Part shown: piece after piece, positions 52,092 through 61,534 of the stretch
How the letters are laid out: the number at the start of each line of letters is the position of its first letter
How positions within the stretch are numbered: position 1 is the first letter of the stretch
From: Selenomonas ruminantium subsp. ruminantium ATCC 12561
GTDB lineage: Bacteria; Bacillota; Negativicutes; Selenomonadales; Selenomonadaceae
DNA length: 64,000 nucleotides
Assembly (NCBI RefSeq): GCF_000424065.1
Contig: NZ_AUJE01000003.1
Span: 113,227 to 177,226 of the forward strand
Reading direction: 5' to 3'
Position numbers and translations under genes: made by a program
The notes under the pieces: model-generated
Databases searched by the model: none
Seen by the model: the letters and a program-made list of their open reading frames with translations, nothing else
What the model was told of the DNA's origin: nothing

Positions 52092-53837
52092 TTATTCATT
52101 GCCAAAATGTTTATCCAGACCTTTACTAAACCAACGGCCATTAAGCACTTTACGGATAATCTCTTTTTTAGCTTGAGCGGGGATGCTATTGTCCTTCTCA
52201 ATTTCAGCCAGAATATCACTGTAATTGGTTCTTGTATAGGTCATTTTTATATTTGCCTTCTTACTGGTTGCATCAAATACCAGCTGAGACGGTCCTTGCT
52301 TTACATTAGTCCAATGCTCCCACTTAGTTAATCCTTTGCCATTGGGATTACCATTCCAAAGGAAGTTCTTAATGTAGCTCTGGAATTTATTCGTAAGGTC
52401 TTTTGCTCCATCATTTTGGAAAGATGCTGGGTACTGAGTCCGCAGACCATATTCCCAATTTGTAAGGAACGGAATGAAGATACCGTGTGTTGCTCCGGTC
52501 AAAGTGGACATTTCCTCGCCCACAATAGCAGGGTCATTCCCCCAATTGATAGCACATGTATAAATGTTTGCATTATAGTACGGAAGCATTCTTACAGCAG
52601 ATTCCTCGGCGTTAAAGAGGCCATATAATTTACTGCCATACTTCACAGCAAAAGCAAATTCATTTTTTTTGCTGGCATCCTTCAATACGGAACGATTGGC
52701 TACTGCATCTTTAAAATACGGATCTCCTGAAGCAAAACCAGAGAATTCCTTTGTACCAGTCAGCATGATAAGGGGAACAGAGTTATATTTATGGGTATCG
52801 AAGCCATCTTTGGGCAGAACAACACCATCTGCATAAAGATGCGGGAATGCTTTCATGCGAATACCTGCATTACCGAAAGCAGCTGCCAGACGTTCTGCCG
52901 ATAAGGAATACAGATACTTTCTAACCTCTGCATTATCCTGCAAGAGCCACTGCTGCGCTGACTTTAGATCTGGTCGCAAACCATCTTCCACTACATAGGC
53001 AGCCAAATGTTGAGCTTCAATCTGTGCAGCCTCATTAGGGTCAGAGGTAGTCATGCCACCACTGAAAGAGATTGCCTTCTGGAATTTCCCCTCAAAAATT
53101 GGGGAGATAAGCATAGCCATAACATCGCGCCCACCGGCAGAAAAACCGGATATGGTTATGTTTTCCGGGTTCCCGCCAAAACTGGCTATGTTCGCCTTAA
53201 TCCAGTCAAGACTCTGTGCGATATCCAGCAGAGTGTAATTGCCAGATGCTTCTTGCGAGGTGCCATGCCGTAGCGCCGGCAGGCTGTTGAACCCTAGAAG
53301 GCCCAGACGATAATTGAGCGAAACCACTATGCAATTATCTTTCGTTGCCAGTTTTTCCGGTGCAATTTCCTCACTGCTACCCAGCTGATTATTACCACCA
53401 TGAATATAAACCAGAACTGGCAGATTCTCCTCGGCGGAATCAGGGCGCCAAATGCTCAGATTTAAGCAATCCTCGCTCCCTTTCATATTGCCGACTGTCC
53501 CCTGAATGCCATCATTTCCCTGCTTTGTGGCATCCATAACACCAGTCCAAGACTCGGGAGGCTGCGGTGCTTTCCAGCGAAGTTCCCCCAGCGGTGCCTT
53601 TGCGTATCGTAAGCCTTTCCATATCAATGTTTGGTTTTCCTGATATCCCTGCACCAAACCCTGCTGCGTCTGCTGTAATGTCCCCTGATGATAGCGAGCG
53701 CCCGCAGTGGTCTGTTGTACTGCAACTTGAGCATACGCATGGCTCTGAATGTCAACAACCTCCGCACTTCCCCATGGAAGCGAAGCTGCAAACAAGCCAG
53801 ACAAAACTAACGACATGGTTTTCTTATAACGATTCAT
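52092..53837 (-). CDS. Secreted type-B carboxylesterase
   Basis: About 581 residues with a signal peptide (MSLVLSGLFAASLPWGSAEV) and the carboxylesterase B fold: GLRYAKAPLGELRWKAPQPP, EDCLNLSIWRP, VYIHGGNNQLGS (oxyanion hole) and the nucleophile elbow GFSAGG (usually GESAGG). His lies in GATHGIFIPFL. It should hydrolyse esters outside the membrane. It is divergent from an AraC-family regulator 123 bases away, its likely controller. Confidence 0.88.
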   Translation of the reverse strand: MNRYKKTMSLVLSGLFAASLPWGSAEVVDIQSHAYAQVAVQQTTAGARYHQGTLQQTQQGLVQGYQENQTLIWKGLRYAKAPLGELRWKAPQPPESWTGVMDATKQGNDGIQGTVGNMKGSEDCLNLSIWRPDSAEENLPVLVYIHGGNNQLGSSEEIAPEKLATKDNCIVVSLNYRLGLLGFNSLPALRHGTSQEASGNYTLLDIAQSLDWIKANIASFGGNPENITISGFSAGGRDVMAMLISPIFEGKFQKAISFSGGMTTSDPNEAAQIEAQHLAAYVVEDGLRPDLKSAQQWLLQDNAEVRKYLYSLSAERLAAAFGNAGIRMKAFPHLYADGVVLPKDGFDTHKYNSVPLIMLTGTKEFSGFASGDPYFKDAVANRSVLKDASKKNEFAFAVKYGSKLYGLFNAEESAVRMLPYYNANIYTCAINWGNDPAIVGEEMSTLTGATHGIFIPFLTNWEYGLRTQYPASFQNDGAKDLTNKFQSYIKNFLWNGNPNGKGLTKWEHWTNVKQGPSQLVFDATSKKANIKMTYTRTNYSDILAEIEKDNSIPAQAKKEIIRKVLNGRWFSKGLDKHFGNE

Positions 53838-53960
53838 TTGAAACAACCCCTTTCGTTTTCATTATATCAATCGTATAATGTTATTTGTTGAACATTTTAC
53901 GGATGTAAATTGATTATTTTTAATGATTATTACTTTTTCGTCGCATATATAGGGGGATTT

Positions 53961-55034
53961 ATGAATCTAAATATTCATACAATTGATAGCTATTTACACA
54001 GTTATACGAAACGTGAGCAACTATATCGAGACTATTATCGGCTCAAAACTAATGACAAAACAGAAGAACTTCAAGACCTGCTATCTAGAATTGATATGGA
54101 TTGGTTCGAGCGTAATCGCATCATCCTCCCGGAAATACCTTCACCACGGTATCAGGTCATCCCGGGAAAACTCATCCAAAACGAAATGCTATCCTGGAAA
54201 GATACTTCCCCTGACATACTGCTGGAAAAGCACCCTCGCTATATTCCGGAATTTGAGCATGACCATGCATATTTCGAACTGATTTATGTCTACAAAGGAT
54301 CTTGTACGAACCGAGTTGATGGCACCATCCATACATTGGTTGAAGGAGATGTATTTATCCTGGCACCACGTATACGGCATAGCATAGCTGTTTTTGACGA
54401 CAGTATCATCATCAACGTGCAAATCAAGCCTCAAGCATTATCTGGACAGCTCAATCCTCTTTGCCGCGTCCCGAACAGTCTTTCCGATTTCTTCCATCAA
54501 GCTATGTGGCAGGAAAGCAGCTATTCCCCCTGGCTTTTTACACGCACTGGCCAAAACACTTCCTTGAAAAATACCATGCGGCAGGCATTAGTTGAGTATT
54601 TCTCACACCAGGAACTATGGGACATTATCGCAGGAGAGCATGTCACGCTTTTCCTATCTTTACTTGTACGTTACCAAAAAAACGATTTCACTGTAGCTCC
54701 TCAAACCAAAAAAAATGGAAAGAAAATCGGAGCTATTCTTGCCGTCATCCAAGAGCATTATAAAACGCTCACCTTAGCTGATCTGGCCAAACAATTTCAT
54801 TACTCGCCTCAGTATATAAGCACCTTAATCAAGGAGCATACCGGAAAAACCTTTGTCAGTCTTCAGCGTGATCTACGACTGGACTATGCTCGGCACATAC
54901 TATTATCTTCCAATTCTTCCATTTCCTTCATAGCCAGCGACGCTGGTTATGAAAGCGAAGAGCACTTCATCCGCATTTTTAAATCTCAGTTTGGTTGCTC
55001 TCCGCTTAAGTATCGACAAAATAGTAAAAAATAA
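53961..55034 (+). CDS. AraC-family regulator with cupin sensor domain
   Basis: The 357-residue protein has a cupin-like domain at about 85-160 (PEFEHDHAYFELIYVYKGSC, LVEGDVFILAPRIRHSI) and a C-terminal double helix-turn-helix (LTLADLAKQFHYSPQYISTL, FIASDAGYESEEHFIRIFKS). It probably senses a small molecule and controls the divergent carboxylesterase. ATG 53961 follows AGGGGG. Confidence 0.88.
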   Translation: MNLNIHTIDSYLHSYTKREQLYRDYYRLKTNDKTEELQDLLSRIDMDWFERNRIILPEIPSPRYQVIPGKLIQNEMLSWKDTSPDILLEKHPRYIPEFEHDHAYFELIYVYKGSCTNRVDGTIHTLVEGDVFILAPRIRHSIAVFDDSIIINVQIKPQALSGQLNPLCRVPNSLSDFFHQAMWQESSYSPWLFTRTGQNTSLKNTMRQALVEYFSHQELWDIIAGEHVTLFLSLLVRYQKNDFTVAPQTKKNGKKIGAILAVIQEHYKTLTLADLAKQFHYSPQYISTLIKEHTGKTFVSLQRDLRLDYARHILLSSNSSISFIASDAGYESEEHFIRIFKSQFGCSPLKYRQNSKK

Positions 55035-55082
55035 ATCGTAAGAAGGGCTGCTGTTTTGACACAGCAGTCCTTCTTACGATTT
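55033..55082 (+). terminator. Terminator of the AraC-type gene
   Basis: A 22-base near-perfect stem (AAATCGTAAGAAGGGCTGCT and its complement) with a six-base loop begins at the stop codon. Confidence 0.85.
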
Positions 55083-55091
55083 GCTCAACTC

Positions 55092-55227
55092 TTATGTAGT
55101 CAGTTTCTTCACAACCTGCATAAAATGTTTTTCATCTACATTCATCAGATTACCCGGAACATATAGGAAAATGCCCTCGTCTATAACACGCGCCTCCTCT
55201 GAGACATATTTTAAATATGTTCAATAT
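55092..55227 (-). pseudogene. C-terminal fragment of an unrecognised gene
   Basis: A stop-bounded frame reads YLKYVSEEARVIDEGIFLYV, PGNLMNVDEKHFMQVVKKLT and ends before 55092. It has no start or ribosome site. Family unknown. A hairpin (GCTATGCGC...GCACATAGC) and nothing else lies between it and the SMR remnant. Confidence 0.3.
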
Positions 55228-55350
55228 TCCTGCGCCAAAAACCTGCTTTACCGCAAGAAAAAAGCTATGCGCAATATCTTCGCACATAGCCTGAAATCGT
55301 AGCCATAGTTCTATTTTACTAATATTTTTTGCGTAATGGTGCTTCCATAC

Positions 55351-55678
55351 TCAATTAGTTATGCTGCGAATGTTCAGCAAGATTACACCGACGATGATGA
55401 GCAAAATTTCCAGCCCCGTAGTTAAATCTAACTGCTCATGCCAAATTACTACAGCAACCAATGCCGTCAAGGCCGTTCCAGCCAGCCCAAATAGCATATG
55501 CAATGCCGAGAGGGAGAAGCATCAACGACTTGGAGAAAATATAGAAGCATGTGCCCATCCCAACAATGAATGCAACACTGGGCATCAGCTTAGTAACCCC
55601 GCAAGAGGCTTTCAACATAGAAGTAGAGACAATTTCCAGTGCAATAGCGATTGATAGCAGAATATACCCTTTAATCAT
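55351..55678 (-). pseudogene. SMR-family multidrug transporter, frameshifted
   Basis: The start MIKGYILLSIAIALEIVSTS and LPLGIAYAIWAG are typical of EmrE-like exporters; the expected remainder (GTALTALVAVVIWHEQLDLT, LEILLIIVGVILLNI) is present in another frame. The break is at GCTGGCTGGAACGG, where two bases appear to be missing. Full length would be about 106 residues. Confidence 0.75.
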
Positions 55679-55969
55679 TTTTTCAAAATCCTTTCTCTGA
55701 AATAAATAAAAGCCAGATAAGAAATTGATCTTATCTGGCCTAATAACCCATTCCGATGTCATCTGACATCTTTTCCAGCATATGTATTAACATATGCCCT
55801 CCGATACATATTGAGAATATCAGCAGATAGTAAAATTGCTGTCAACCATAGATTTCATTTTTTGCTGACACCGGTTTCTGCGTTTTATTTGCTGTCTTAC
55901 CTACGTATACTTGCCTACACAGTCATTAATCCTATTTTTGAATCAAACAAACGCGCCACCGGCATCGGC

Positions 55970-56131
55970 ATGAGTCCTAATATGCAGGCTTTTGTGGAAA
56001 CGATACTCAGCAGGCTGGCAGAGACAGAAGATTTGACTTTGCTGCATCCAAAATCCACATGGCAAATTTATGAAGCGACTGTGAAAGAAGGTAAACACGA
56101 ACCCCCAGATTATTGGGACCCGGAAGTGTAG
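55970..56131 (+). CDS. Short protein or fragment, unknown
   Basis: The frame reads MSPNMQAFVETILSRLAETE, DLTLLHPKSTWQIYEATVKE and GKHEPPDYWDPEV. It looks like true protein but lacks a ribosome site, and the open frame upstream (from 55811) is less convincing. It may be the end of a lost gene. A hairpin (AGGACGCCC/GGGCGTCCT, 56176-56206) follows. Confidence 0.35.
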   Translation: MSPNMQAFVETILSRLAETEDLTLLHPKSTWQIYEATVKEGKHEPPDYWDPEV

Positions 56132-56260
56132 CCTACCGTTTTTTCGCCACGCATTCATAACCCACGCAACGGCAAAGGACGCCCTTCCTCATTGGACGGG
56201 CGTCCTGACATCATCTTCCCGCCGGGTTATGATCACATCCCAAAACGGCAATTTTTTTCA

Positions 56261-56857
56261 TCAGTCAAAAACTTTAACCCTCTCGCTGATGGGCATTTTC
56301 TCAATAGGCTGCGGTGGTGCCAGCGGTGCACCAAAGACCATCTGAGCCACCAAGCTCCAGCTTTGGGGCACATCAAAATGAGCTTTGACCTTCTCATCAA
56401 TCAAAGGATTATAGTGCTGGATATTGACTCCAAGCCCCATGCTGGTCAGTTGTGTCCAAATGGCAAACTGAAGCATGCCGTTGGCCTGGGATGCCCAAAT
56501 GGGGAAATTTTCCGCATAGGGTGGGTATTTGCCCTGCAGTTCCTTGACGGCATCTGTCTCCTCAAAGAACAGAACTGTACCATAACCCGCTGCAAAGCTG
56601 TCAATCTTCTGCTCAGTGGCTCCAAACTTGTCTGCAGGCACAATGCGTCGCAAAGCTTCCTTCGTTATGCTCCAGACCTTCTCGTGATGCTCCCCCATGG
56701 CCAGGACAACCCTGGCCGACTGCATGTTGAAGGATGACGGCACTTCCTGGGTCATCCGCTCCACCGCCGCGACAATCTGCGACGGCAATACTGGTATTTC
56801 CTTCCCCAAAGCGTAATTTGTGCGACGGTTGATGACCGCCTCCTGAAAACATTTCAC
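56261..56857 (-). CDS. Nitroreductase-family protein (Frm2/YfhC-like)
   Basis: About 199 residues: FQEAVINRRTNYALGKEIPV and SSFNMQSARVVLAMGEHHEK at the N-terminus, then LQFAIWTQLTSMGLGVNIQH and MVFGAPLAPP. This is the short FMN-dependent nitroreductase type related to yeast Frm2. The GTG at 56857 has AGGAGG seven bases upstream and is preferred to upstream ATGs. It should reduce nitro or quinone compounds with NAD(P)H. Confidence 0.8.
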   Translation of the reverse strand: MKCFQEAVINRRTNYALGKEIPVLPSQIVAAVERMTQEVPSSFNMQSARVVLAMGEHHEKVWSITKEALRRIVPADKFGATEQKIDSFAAGYGTVLFFEETDAVKELQGKYPPYAENFPIWASQANGMLQFAIWTQLTSMGLGVNIQHYNPLIDEKVKAHFDVPQSWSLVAQMVFGAPLAPPQPIEKMPISERVKVFD

Positions 56858-57088
56858 GGCTGTTCCTCCTAACATAGATTCTCTGAACACAGGGTCGGCC
56901 CACACCATCGCTGGTCTTGACCTTTTCTAATTAATATTCTATGTTTTAGACATATTTCCTTCCTGTGCCCAAGCCTTTTTGTCATCAGATGCAAATTCTT
57001 GAAACAGACGCATCCTGACTTAGGAATGCATTGCCATCAGACTCTTCCCTATGATAGGATATTGGCAAATTTGAAGGGAGGAGTTCTC

Positions 57089-57178
57089 ATGATTCATATC
57101 GGTTGCCATCTATCAGCAGCCAAAGGGCTTTTGCCACCGAGCAGTATATCCACGGAGGTGGAGAGACAATGTCATTAA
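57089..57178 (+). pseudogene. nfo: nfo (endonuclease IV) N-terminal stub
   Basis: After a strong AAGGGAGGAG site the frame reads MIHIGCHLSAAKGLLPPSSI and stops after 29 codons. MxHIGCHLSxxKG is the start of deoxyribonuclease IV. The rest of the roughly 280-residue enzyme is absent. The preceding 56909-57088 shows only a -10-like TATGAT and no gene. Confidence 0.6.
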
Positions 57179-57187
57179 GTTAGTGGC

Positions 57188-57328
57188 ATGAAAAAATGCT
57201 CTAAGCATAGACACCATGCAGGATTCAGGGTAAAAAGTCATGAGAAACATCGACTCATCGTAAAAACGGCATGGCGAATAAGCGGTCAGAGGCCGCTTAA
57301 AGAAGTTATTCTACACAACTATTATTAA
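57188..57328 (+). CDS. Short basic ORF, doubtful
   Basis: A 46-codon frame (MKKCSKHRHHAGFRVKSHEK, then HRLIVKTAWRISGQRPLKEV) follows the nfo stub. It is His/Lys-rich with no ribosome site. The stretch 57329-57819 holds no other gene I can support. Confidence 0.2.
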   Translation: MKKCSKHRHHAGFRVKSHEKHRLIVKTAWRISGQRPLKEVILHNYY

Positions 57329-57819
57329 TCAACGACAATTGAAGCTTTTGGCACCATGAGGAGACTTTTTCCTCTCATAATTCCTTCCTGCACGCACAGG
57401 GCAATATCCAGCTTTCAAAATCCAGCCTATTATGTCCTTATGATGCTGCGCACGCTTGTCCATGAGCAGAAAGTCATGGCATGTCTTCAGTGCCTCGCTT
57501 ATGTTAAGCTTGTACACATACCGCCATTTCTTTTGCTGTTCCTTGATTCTCATTACTGCTTCTGCATGATTAGTGATTTCCATGCAGAAATTGTAAAGAA
57601 TCATACGACTCCAATTATGAATTAGAGCAATGCTAAAACCAGCTAGGAAGAGTGGCAGGAGATGAATACATAACCAAAAGAGAGCACAGCTGGCGAACGA
57701 CAATTCCCTTTGCCTGCAAACTGCGCCACAACATTACTAATCATCACATAAGCATTGCCAGTATTCTCCGTTGTCTTTATAATGAATCTGGAAAAACATT
57801 CTACCAGGAGGTATCCACC

Positions 57820-58431
57820 ATGAAGAACAAGCTACACACGAAAGAACTCTACCTGCCTACTGACCCGGATATCCTGCAGGAACAGGAACGCTGTCTGGAA
57901 TTACAGTATGATTACAACAACACCCGCCCCTCAGAAGGCACGAAACGTGCAGAGCTTCTGAATAAGATGTTTGCAGAAATCGGCGAGGGTTGTTATATAG
58001 AGCCCCCCCTCCACGCCAACTGGGGTGGCCACCATGTGCATTTCGGCAAGAATGTCTACGCTAATTTCAATCTGACTATGGTAGATGACACCCACATCTA
58101 TGTGGGCGACAACACGCTGTTCGGCCCCAACGTGGTACTGGCCACTGGAGGACATCCCTTACTGCCGGAACTGAGGGCTAAGGGGTATCAGTTTAACGCC
58201 CCCATCCACATTGGCAAAAATTGCTGGCTGGGTGCCGGAGTCATGGTCATGCCCGGCATAACCATTGGGGATAATACTGTTGTTGGTGCTGGAAGCATCG
58301 TGACTAAGGATTTACCATCAGGCGTTCTGGCCGTAGGCAATCCCTGCCGAGTACTGCGTATGATTGGCGAACATGAGCGTAAGTTTTATTTCAAGGATAA
58401 GAGAATCCCTGCGGAACTTTTGATGAAATAA
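57820..58431 (+). CDS. Maltose/galactoside O-acetyltransferase-type enzyme
   Basis: A 203-residue hexapeptide-repeat acetyltransferase of the Maa/LacA type: NKMFAEIGEGCYIEPPLHAN, FNLTMVDDTHIYVGDNTLFG, NVVLATGGHPLLPELRAKGY with the catalytic His, then IGKNCWLGAGVMVMPGITIG. It transfers acetyl from acetyl-CoA to sugars. ATG 57820 has AGGAGG eight bases upstream; the longer frame is not used. Confidence 0.92.
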   Translation: MKNKLHTKELYLPTDPDILQEQERCLELQYDYNNTRPSEGTKRAELLNKMFAEIGEGCYIEPPLHANWGGHHVHFGKNVYANFNLTMVDDTHIYVGDNTLFGPNVVLATGGHPLLPELRAKGYQFNAPIHIGKNCWLGAGVMVMPGITIGDNTVVGAGSIVTKDLPSGVLAVGNPCRVLRMIGEHERKFYFKDKRIPAELLMK

Positions 58432-58487
58432 TTCAAGCAAGAATGCTAATGTTACAGATATTAAGCGCCTGTAACCATTCTCTTATC

Positions 58488-59369
58488 TTATTTCTGCGAA
58501 TAACGTTTCAATATTCTTCTTACTGCTGTCAGGTATGAGCGGCCAAACAGATTCAAATGGTTCAGCAAATGATATAGGTTGTATAAATCCCGCCGCTCAG
58601 CATAACCTGACTCCTTGGGAATAATCTCATGATAAGCATCATAAAACTCCGGCGAAAACCCGCCAAATAGTTCCGTCATAGCAATATCTGCCTCATGATG
58701 GCCTATGTAAACAGCTGGATCGATTAACATTGGACTGCCATTTTGATCTGGCATTACATTTCCACTCCATAAATCACCATGAATCAGTGATGGGAATTCC
58801 GGTTCCACAAGGTATTTATCCAAATTATCCAGCAGGTTCTGGCACCTTTGCCTGTCATCTTTATCAAAATACCCGGCAGCTAGCTCCATTTGTACTTTCA
58901 GTCTTGACTTTCTGAAGAAATTAATCCAGCTGTCCGTTCTGGTATTTTTCTGTCTTGTCTGCCCGATGTAATTATCCGCCGAGAAACCAAATCTACTATT
59001 GCCTGTTATTGTCTCCAACGGAGCACAATGTACCTGTGCCAGCATATGGCCTAAATCTTCCCAGTATGTTCTCTTAGGCCGTGATTTTCTCACATAATTC
59101 AACAGCAAATAGGACAGGTTATCCTTCGTTTTACCACAGGCAATAACCGATGGCGTAACTGCTCCAGCTTTATGTAACGCCTCCAGTCCCGCCTTTTCAG
59201 CTGCAAAGAAATCATCCTTCGCATTGGCATTTATCTTTATAAACAGATTTTCTCCATTGCTTAGATAAAGATGATAAGCATCATTTATATCTCCACCAGA
59301 TATTTCCGCCTTATCTGTTAGGTAAACATCTTCGCCATATAGCTGACGGATTACATCTGCCAATTCCAT
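58488..59369 (-). CDS. Fructosamine kinase-family protein
   Basis: About 293 residues of the aminoglycoside-kinase-like fold: AEISGGDINDAYHLYLSNGE, FIKINANAKDDFFAAEKAGL, catalytic LIHGDLWSGNVMPDQNG and metal-binding LIDPAVYIGHHEADIAM. It phosphorylates sugar adducts on amines (ketoamines) for repair. The start at 59369 has GGAG nine bases upstream. Confidence 0.9.
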   Translation of the reverse strand: MELADVIRQLYGEDVYLTDKAEISGGDINDAYHLYLSNGENLFIKINANAKDDFFAAEKAGLEALHKAGAVTPSVIACGKTKDNLSYLLLNYVRKSRPKRTYWEDLGHMLAQVHCAPLETITGNSRFGFSADNYIGQTRQKNTRTDSWINFFRKSRLKVQMELAAGYFDKDDRQRCQNLLDNLDKYLVEPEFPSLIHGDLWSGNVMPDQNGSPMLIDPAVYIGHHEADIAMTELFGGFSPEFYDAYHEIIPKESGYAERRDLYNLYHLLNHLNLFGRSYLTAVRRILKRYSQK

Positions 59370-59486
59370 ATACAACAGCTCCATATCATTGCCATTCTAC
59401 AACTAAAGTCATTCGAATATCTTTGATAAAAAAATATTACTATGCCATTATAAGGCGCCCATTAGAATGAATCAAATCGATTCCGC

Positions 59487-60248
59487 TCATTTACAAAATC
59501 TCGCCAATAACCAATGCGGCAATAGAGATGCCACTATCCGATGCATCGTACTTACGGGATCCGGCGTACAGACAACTGTACCTGATTTTGCTTCCTTAAG
59601 CGATACTTTAGCAACATGTTTCGCATTTGTCGCTCCAGGCATATCCCGATACACCTTATGCCTATCTGTTTCTTTTGCTTTATCCACGAATTCTGTGTCC
59701 TTTATCCAGAATGGACACACCGCCGTAACCTGTATACCTGTGTCCTGCAACTCTACACTTAATGCCCGGCTGTAGGACAGCAGGAATGCCTTACTGGCAG
59801 CATAGACAGCCAGATTGGGAATCGGCTGGAATGCAGAACAGGAAACTATCTGCAGAATGATGCTTCCCCTTTCCATATGCGGAATGCATATTTCCGTAAG
59901 AGCCAGTGCCGCCATATCATTCAGTTTTACCATTTGTTGCATTTTTTCCCTGGGGCACTCCCGGCTAAGACCTATGCAGCCAAAACCAGCAGCATTTACA
60001 AGATATGTTACTACCATCTTCGCCGCGGTCACTTCAGCCTCCAATGCGTTCAACGCTTCTTCATCCGTTAAATCAAAAGCAAGACAACGGCACTTCGTTT
60101 CAAGCGTTTCAGCCAACGCCTCCAGCCTGTCCTTTCTTCTGGCAATCAGCCAGATTTCAACCAAACCTTCCTTATCCAAAAGCCGCGCATACTCTGCTCC
60201 CAGCCCGCTGGATGCCCCTGTGATAATCGCTATTTTCCTATCTTCCAT
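59487..60248 (-). CDS. Short-chain dehydrogenase/reductase
   Basis: About 253 residues with TGASSGLGAEYARLL (NAD(P)-binding), LVNAAGFGCIG and YAASKAFLLSYSRAL (Tyr-x3-Lys is YxxxK here), and Ser in QIVSCSAF. A typical SDR of the DltE/YdfG-like group with a hydrophobic C-terminus. Substrate unknown. Confidence 0.85.
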   Translation of the reverse strand: MEDRKIAIITGASSGLGAEYARLLDKEGLVEIWLIARRKDRLEALAETLETKCRCLAFDLTDEEALNALEAEVTAAKMVVTYLVNAAGFGCIGLSRECPREKMQQMVKLNDMAALALTEICIPHMERGSIILQIVSCSAFQPIPNLAVYAASKAFLLSYSRALSVELQDTGIQVTAVCPFWIKDTEFVDKAKETDRHKVYRDMPGATNAKHVAKVSLKEAKSGTVVCTPDPVSTMHRIVASLLPHWLLARFCK

Positions 60249-60309
60249 ATCTGAGAAACCTTTCTGCTCCACACAAAAGGCGGCAGTTGCTATTTCTGCC
60301 GCCTTGCCG

Positions 60310-60660
60310 TCAACCTACAATATCTGCTTCTGCATCCATGAGTTCCTTGCCCGGAGCACAGGCCGGACAATCACAATACTTACCGCCATTGGCCTTAACT
60401 TCCTTGGCATGTTCAGCCATGCTGGCTGCTTGTTCCTTGCCAAATATTTCTTCGCCCTTTGCCGAGGTAAATAAGCCAATTACATCATCAATCGTACATA
60501 CGTCCAATTTCAGTTCAGCGATGAGCTTTTTTCCCTCACTTTTCTCATCCGCCGTTCCCATAGCTTTCAGATAGCGCCCGCCAGCCTCTTTAAGCTCATT
60601 GCAGCAGCTGGGTGCCGCCACCATAGCTTCTACTTTTGCCTTAATCGTTGCCTTATCCAT
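60310..60660 (-). CDS. Small protein with C-terminal Cys cluster
   Basis: 116 residues: MDKATIKAKVEAMVAAPSCC, TADEKSEGKKLIAELKLDVC, TIDDVIGLFTSAKGEEIFGK and the tail KYCDCPACAPGKELMDAEAD. Six Cys, four of them near the end, suggest metal binding or redox. It resembles small proteins of anaerobes sometimes labelled heat-shock-like; function unproven. It lies 38 bases before the SDR gene. Confidence 0.65.
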   Translation of the reverse strand: MDKATIKAKVEAMVAAPSCCNELKEAGGRYLKAMGTADEKSEGKKLIAELKLDVCTIDDVIGLFTSAKGEEIFGKEQAASMAEHAKEVKANGGKYCDCPACAPGKELMDAEADIVG

Positions 60661-60782
60661 TATACAGACCTCCAGTCATTTCACTACTATCTATATTACT
60701 TCTACGAATCCGCCTCATATCCTGCATTATTGATAATTATTTTCATATTTTCACTAGAAATCCTTGAACCCGGCCCCTTCTT

Positions 60783-60948
60783 TCACCCCCACAGCCCTAT
60801 CCTGCTGATTGAACCAATGCCTGATTGGCCGACAGCTGTCCCCGCCGTGTAAATACCAAAATCCTTGCCCCCGTTTTCAATTCCGACGAGGATGAGTTGG
60901 CTCTTATTTCCCAGCCCCAGCATATCCCTCAGCCAACGCATATTGCTA
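60783..60948 (-). pseudogene. 3' gene end beside the IS605-type remnant
   Basis: Directly after the IS right end, an open frame reads SNMRWLRDMLGLGNKSQLIL, VGIENGGKDFGIYTAGTAVG and QSGIGSISRIGLWG before a stop. It looks like the end of a gene interrupted by the insertion. Family unknown. Confidence 0.3.
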
Positions 60949-60950
60949 TC

Positions 60951-61345
60951 CTTGACACTCCCCATGTGTAAACGCAGGGGATTCTTAATTCAACGACCGT
61001 AGCGAGTTGGCCTAAGTCAACTCGTCTTACACAATCTCCAAAAGCGTAGATTCCCGTGTGTCCCACGGTATTTGTGTATGCGAATGCTTGTTATCTTTAC
61101 AGCGGTGAGGTCTTTAAATCACCGCAGGTTGATACACGCAACCTCAACCTGCTAAGAACTGGTTGCCCATGGCCTTGTTTTTCGATTCGTCCAGTTTCTA
61201 TCGTAGCAGGGCTTCTCCTTTCTTTCGTATTCTTTAGGTTAAATCTATTATACTACGAAAGTTAGCAGTTGTCTGCCTTCAATTGCTTACGCAAATTGAG
61301 CAAACCCGCCTTATATCCCCATAGCTAAAGCTAGGGGTTTTACGG
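60951..61345 (-). mobile_element. Internally deleted IS605/IS1341-type element
   Basis: Reading leftward: a hairpin with CCCC and GGGG arms at 61317-61337; a -10-like TATAAT and AAAGGAG; then the TnpB-like tail TVGHTGIYAFGDCVRRVDLG; and a right end with CCCC/GGGG hairpin followed by GTGTCAAG (ending at 60951), the usual close of such elements. The body of tnpB is missing. The right-end hairpin is where these elements encode the omega RNA scaffold, with the guide taken from flanking DNA. Confidence 0.6.
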
Positions 61346-61534
61346 CGGTTTGGATAAGATTTGCCAGCCATCCTTCAAAGTTATCGCCAAAAAGAATACT
61401 CTTGATATGCCGTGTATAGTCATAGACATTCCCCTGCATAATCTCGCGCAGTGCAAATGCTTCAGATACTGTTCCTGTCCTCCCCCAGCAGCAACCATTT
61501 GGTTTATATCTTCAGTTGTAGGCAGCTATGAGAC
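61346..61534 (-). pseudogene. Broken gene fragment upstream of the IS remnant
   Basis: Two frames carry protein-like sequence: TTEDINQMVAAGGG, then, after a phase change, TVSEAFALREIMQGNVYDYT and RHIKSILFGDNFEGWLANLI, running into the IS remnant. This is probably a damaged gene cut by the insertion. Family unknown. Confidence 0.35.

Noticed and set aside
57329..57703. Leftward 124-codon frame (and a rightward 89-codon frame in the same DNA)
   Set aside because: Neither has a ribosome site; composition is atypical, and both overlap decayed sequence next to the nfo stub.
57652..57819. Longer acetyltransferase frame
   Set aside because: The extra 56 residues lack family similarity, while ATG 57820 has AGGAGG at ideal spacing.
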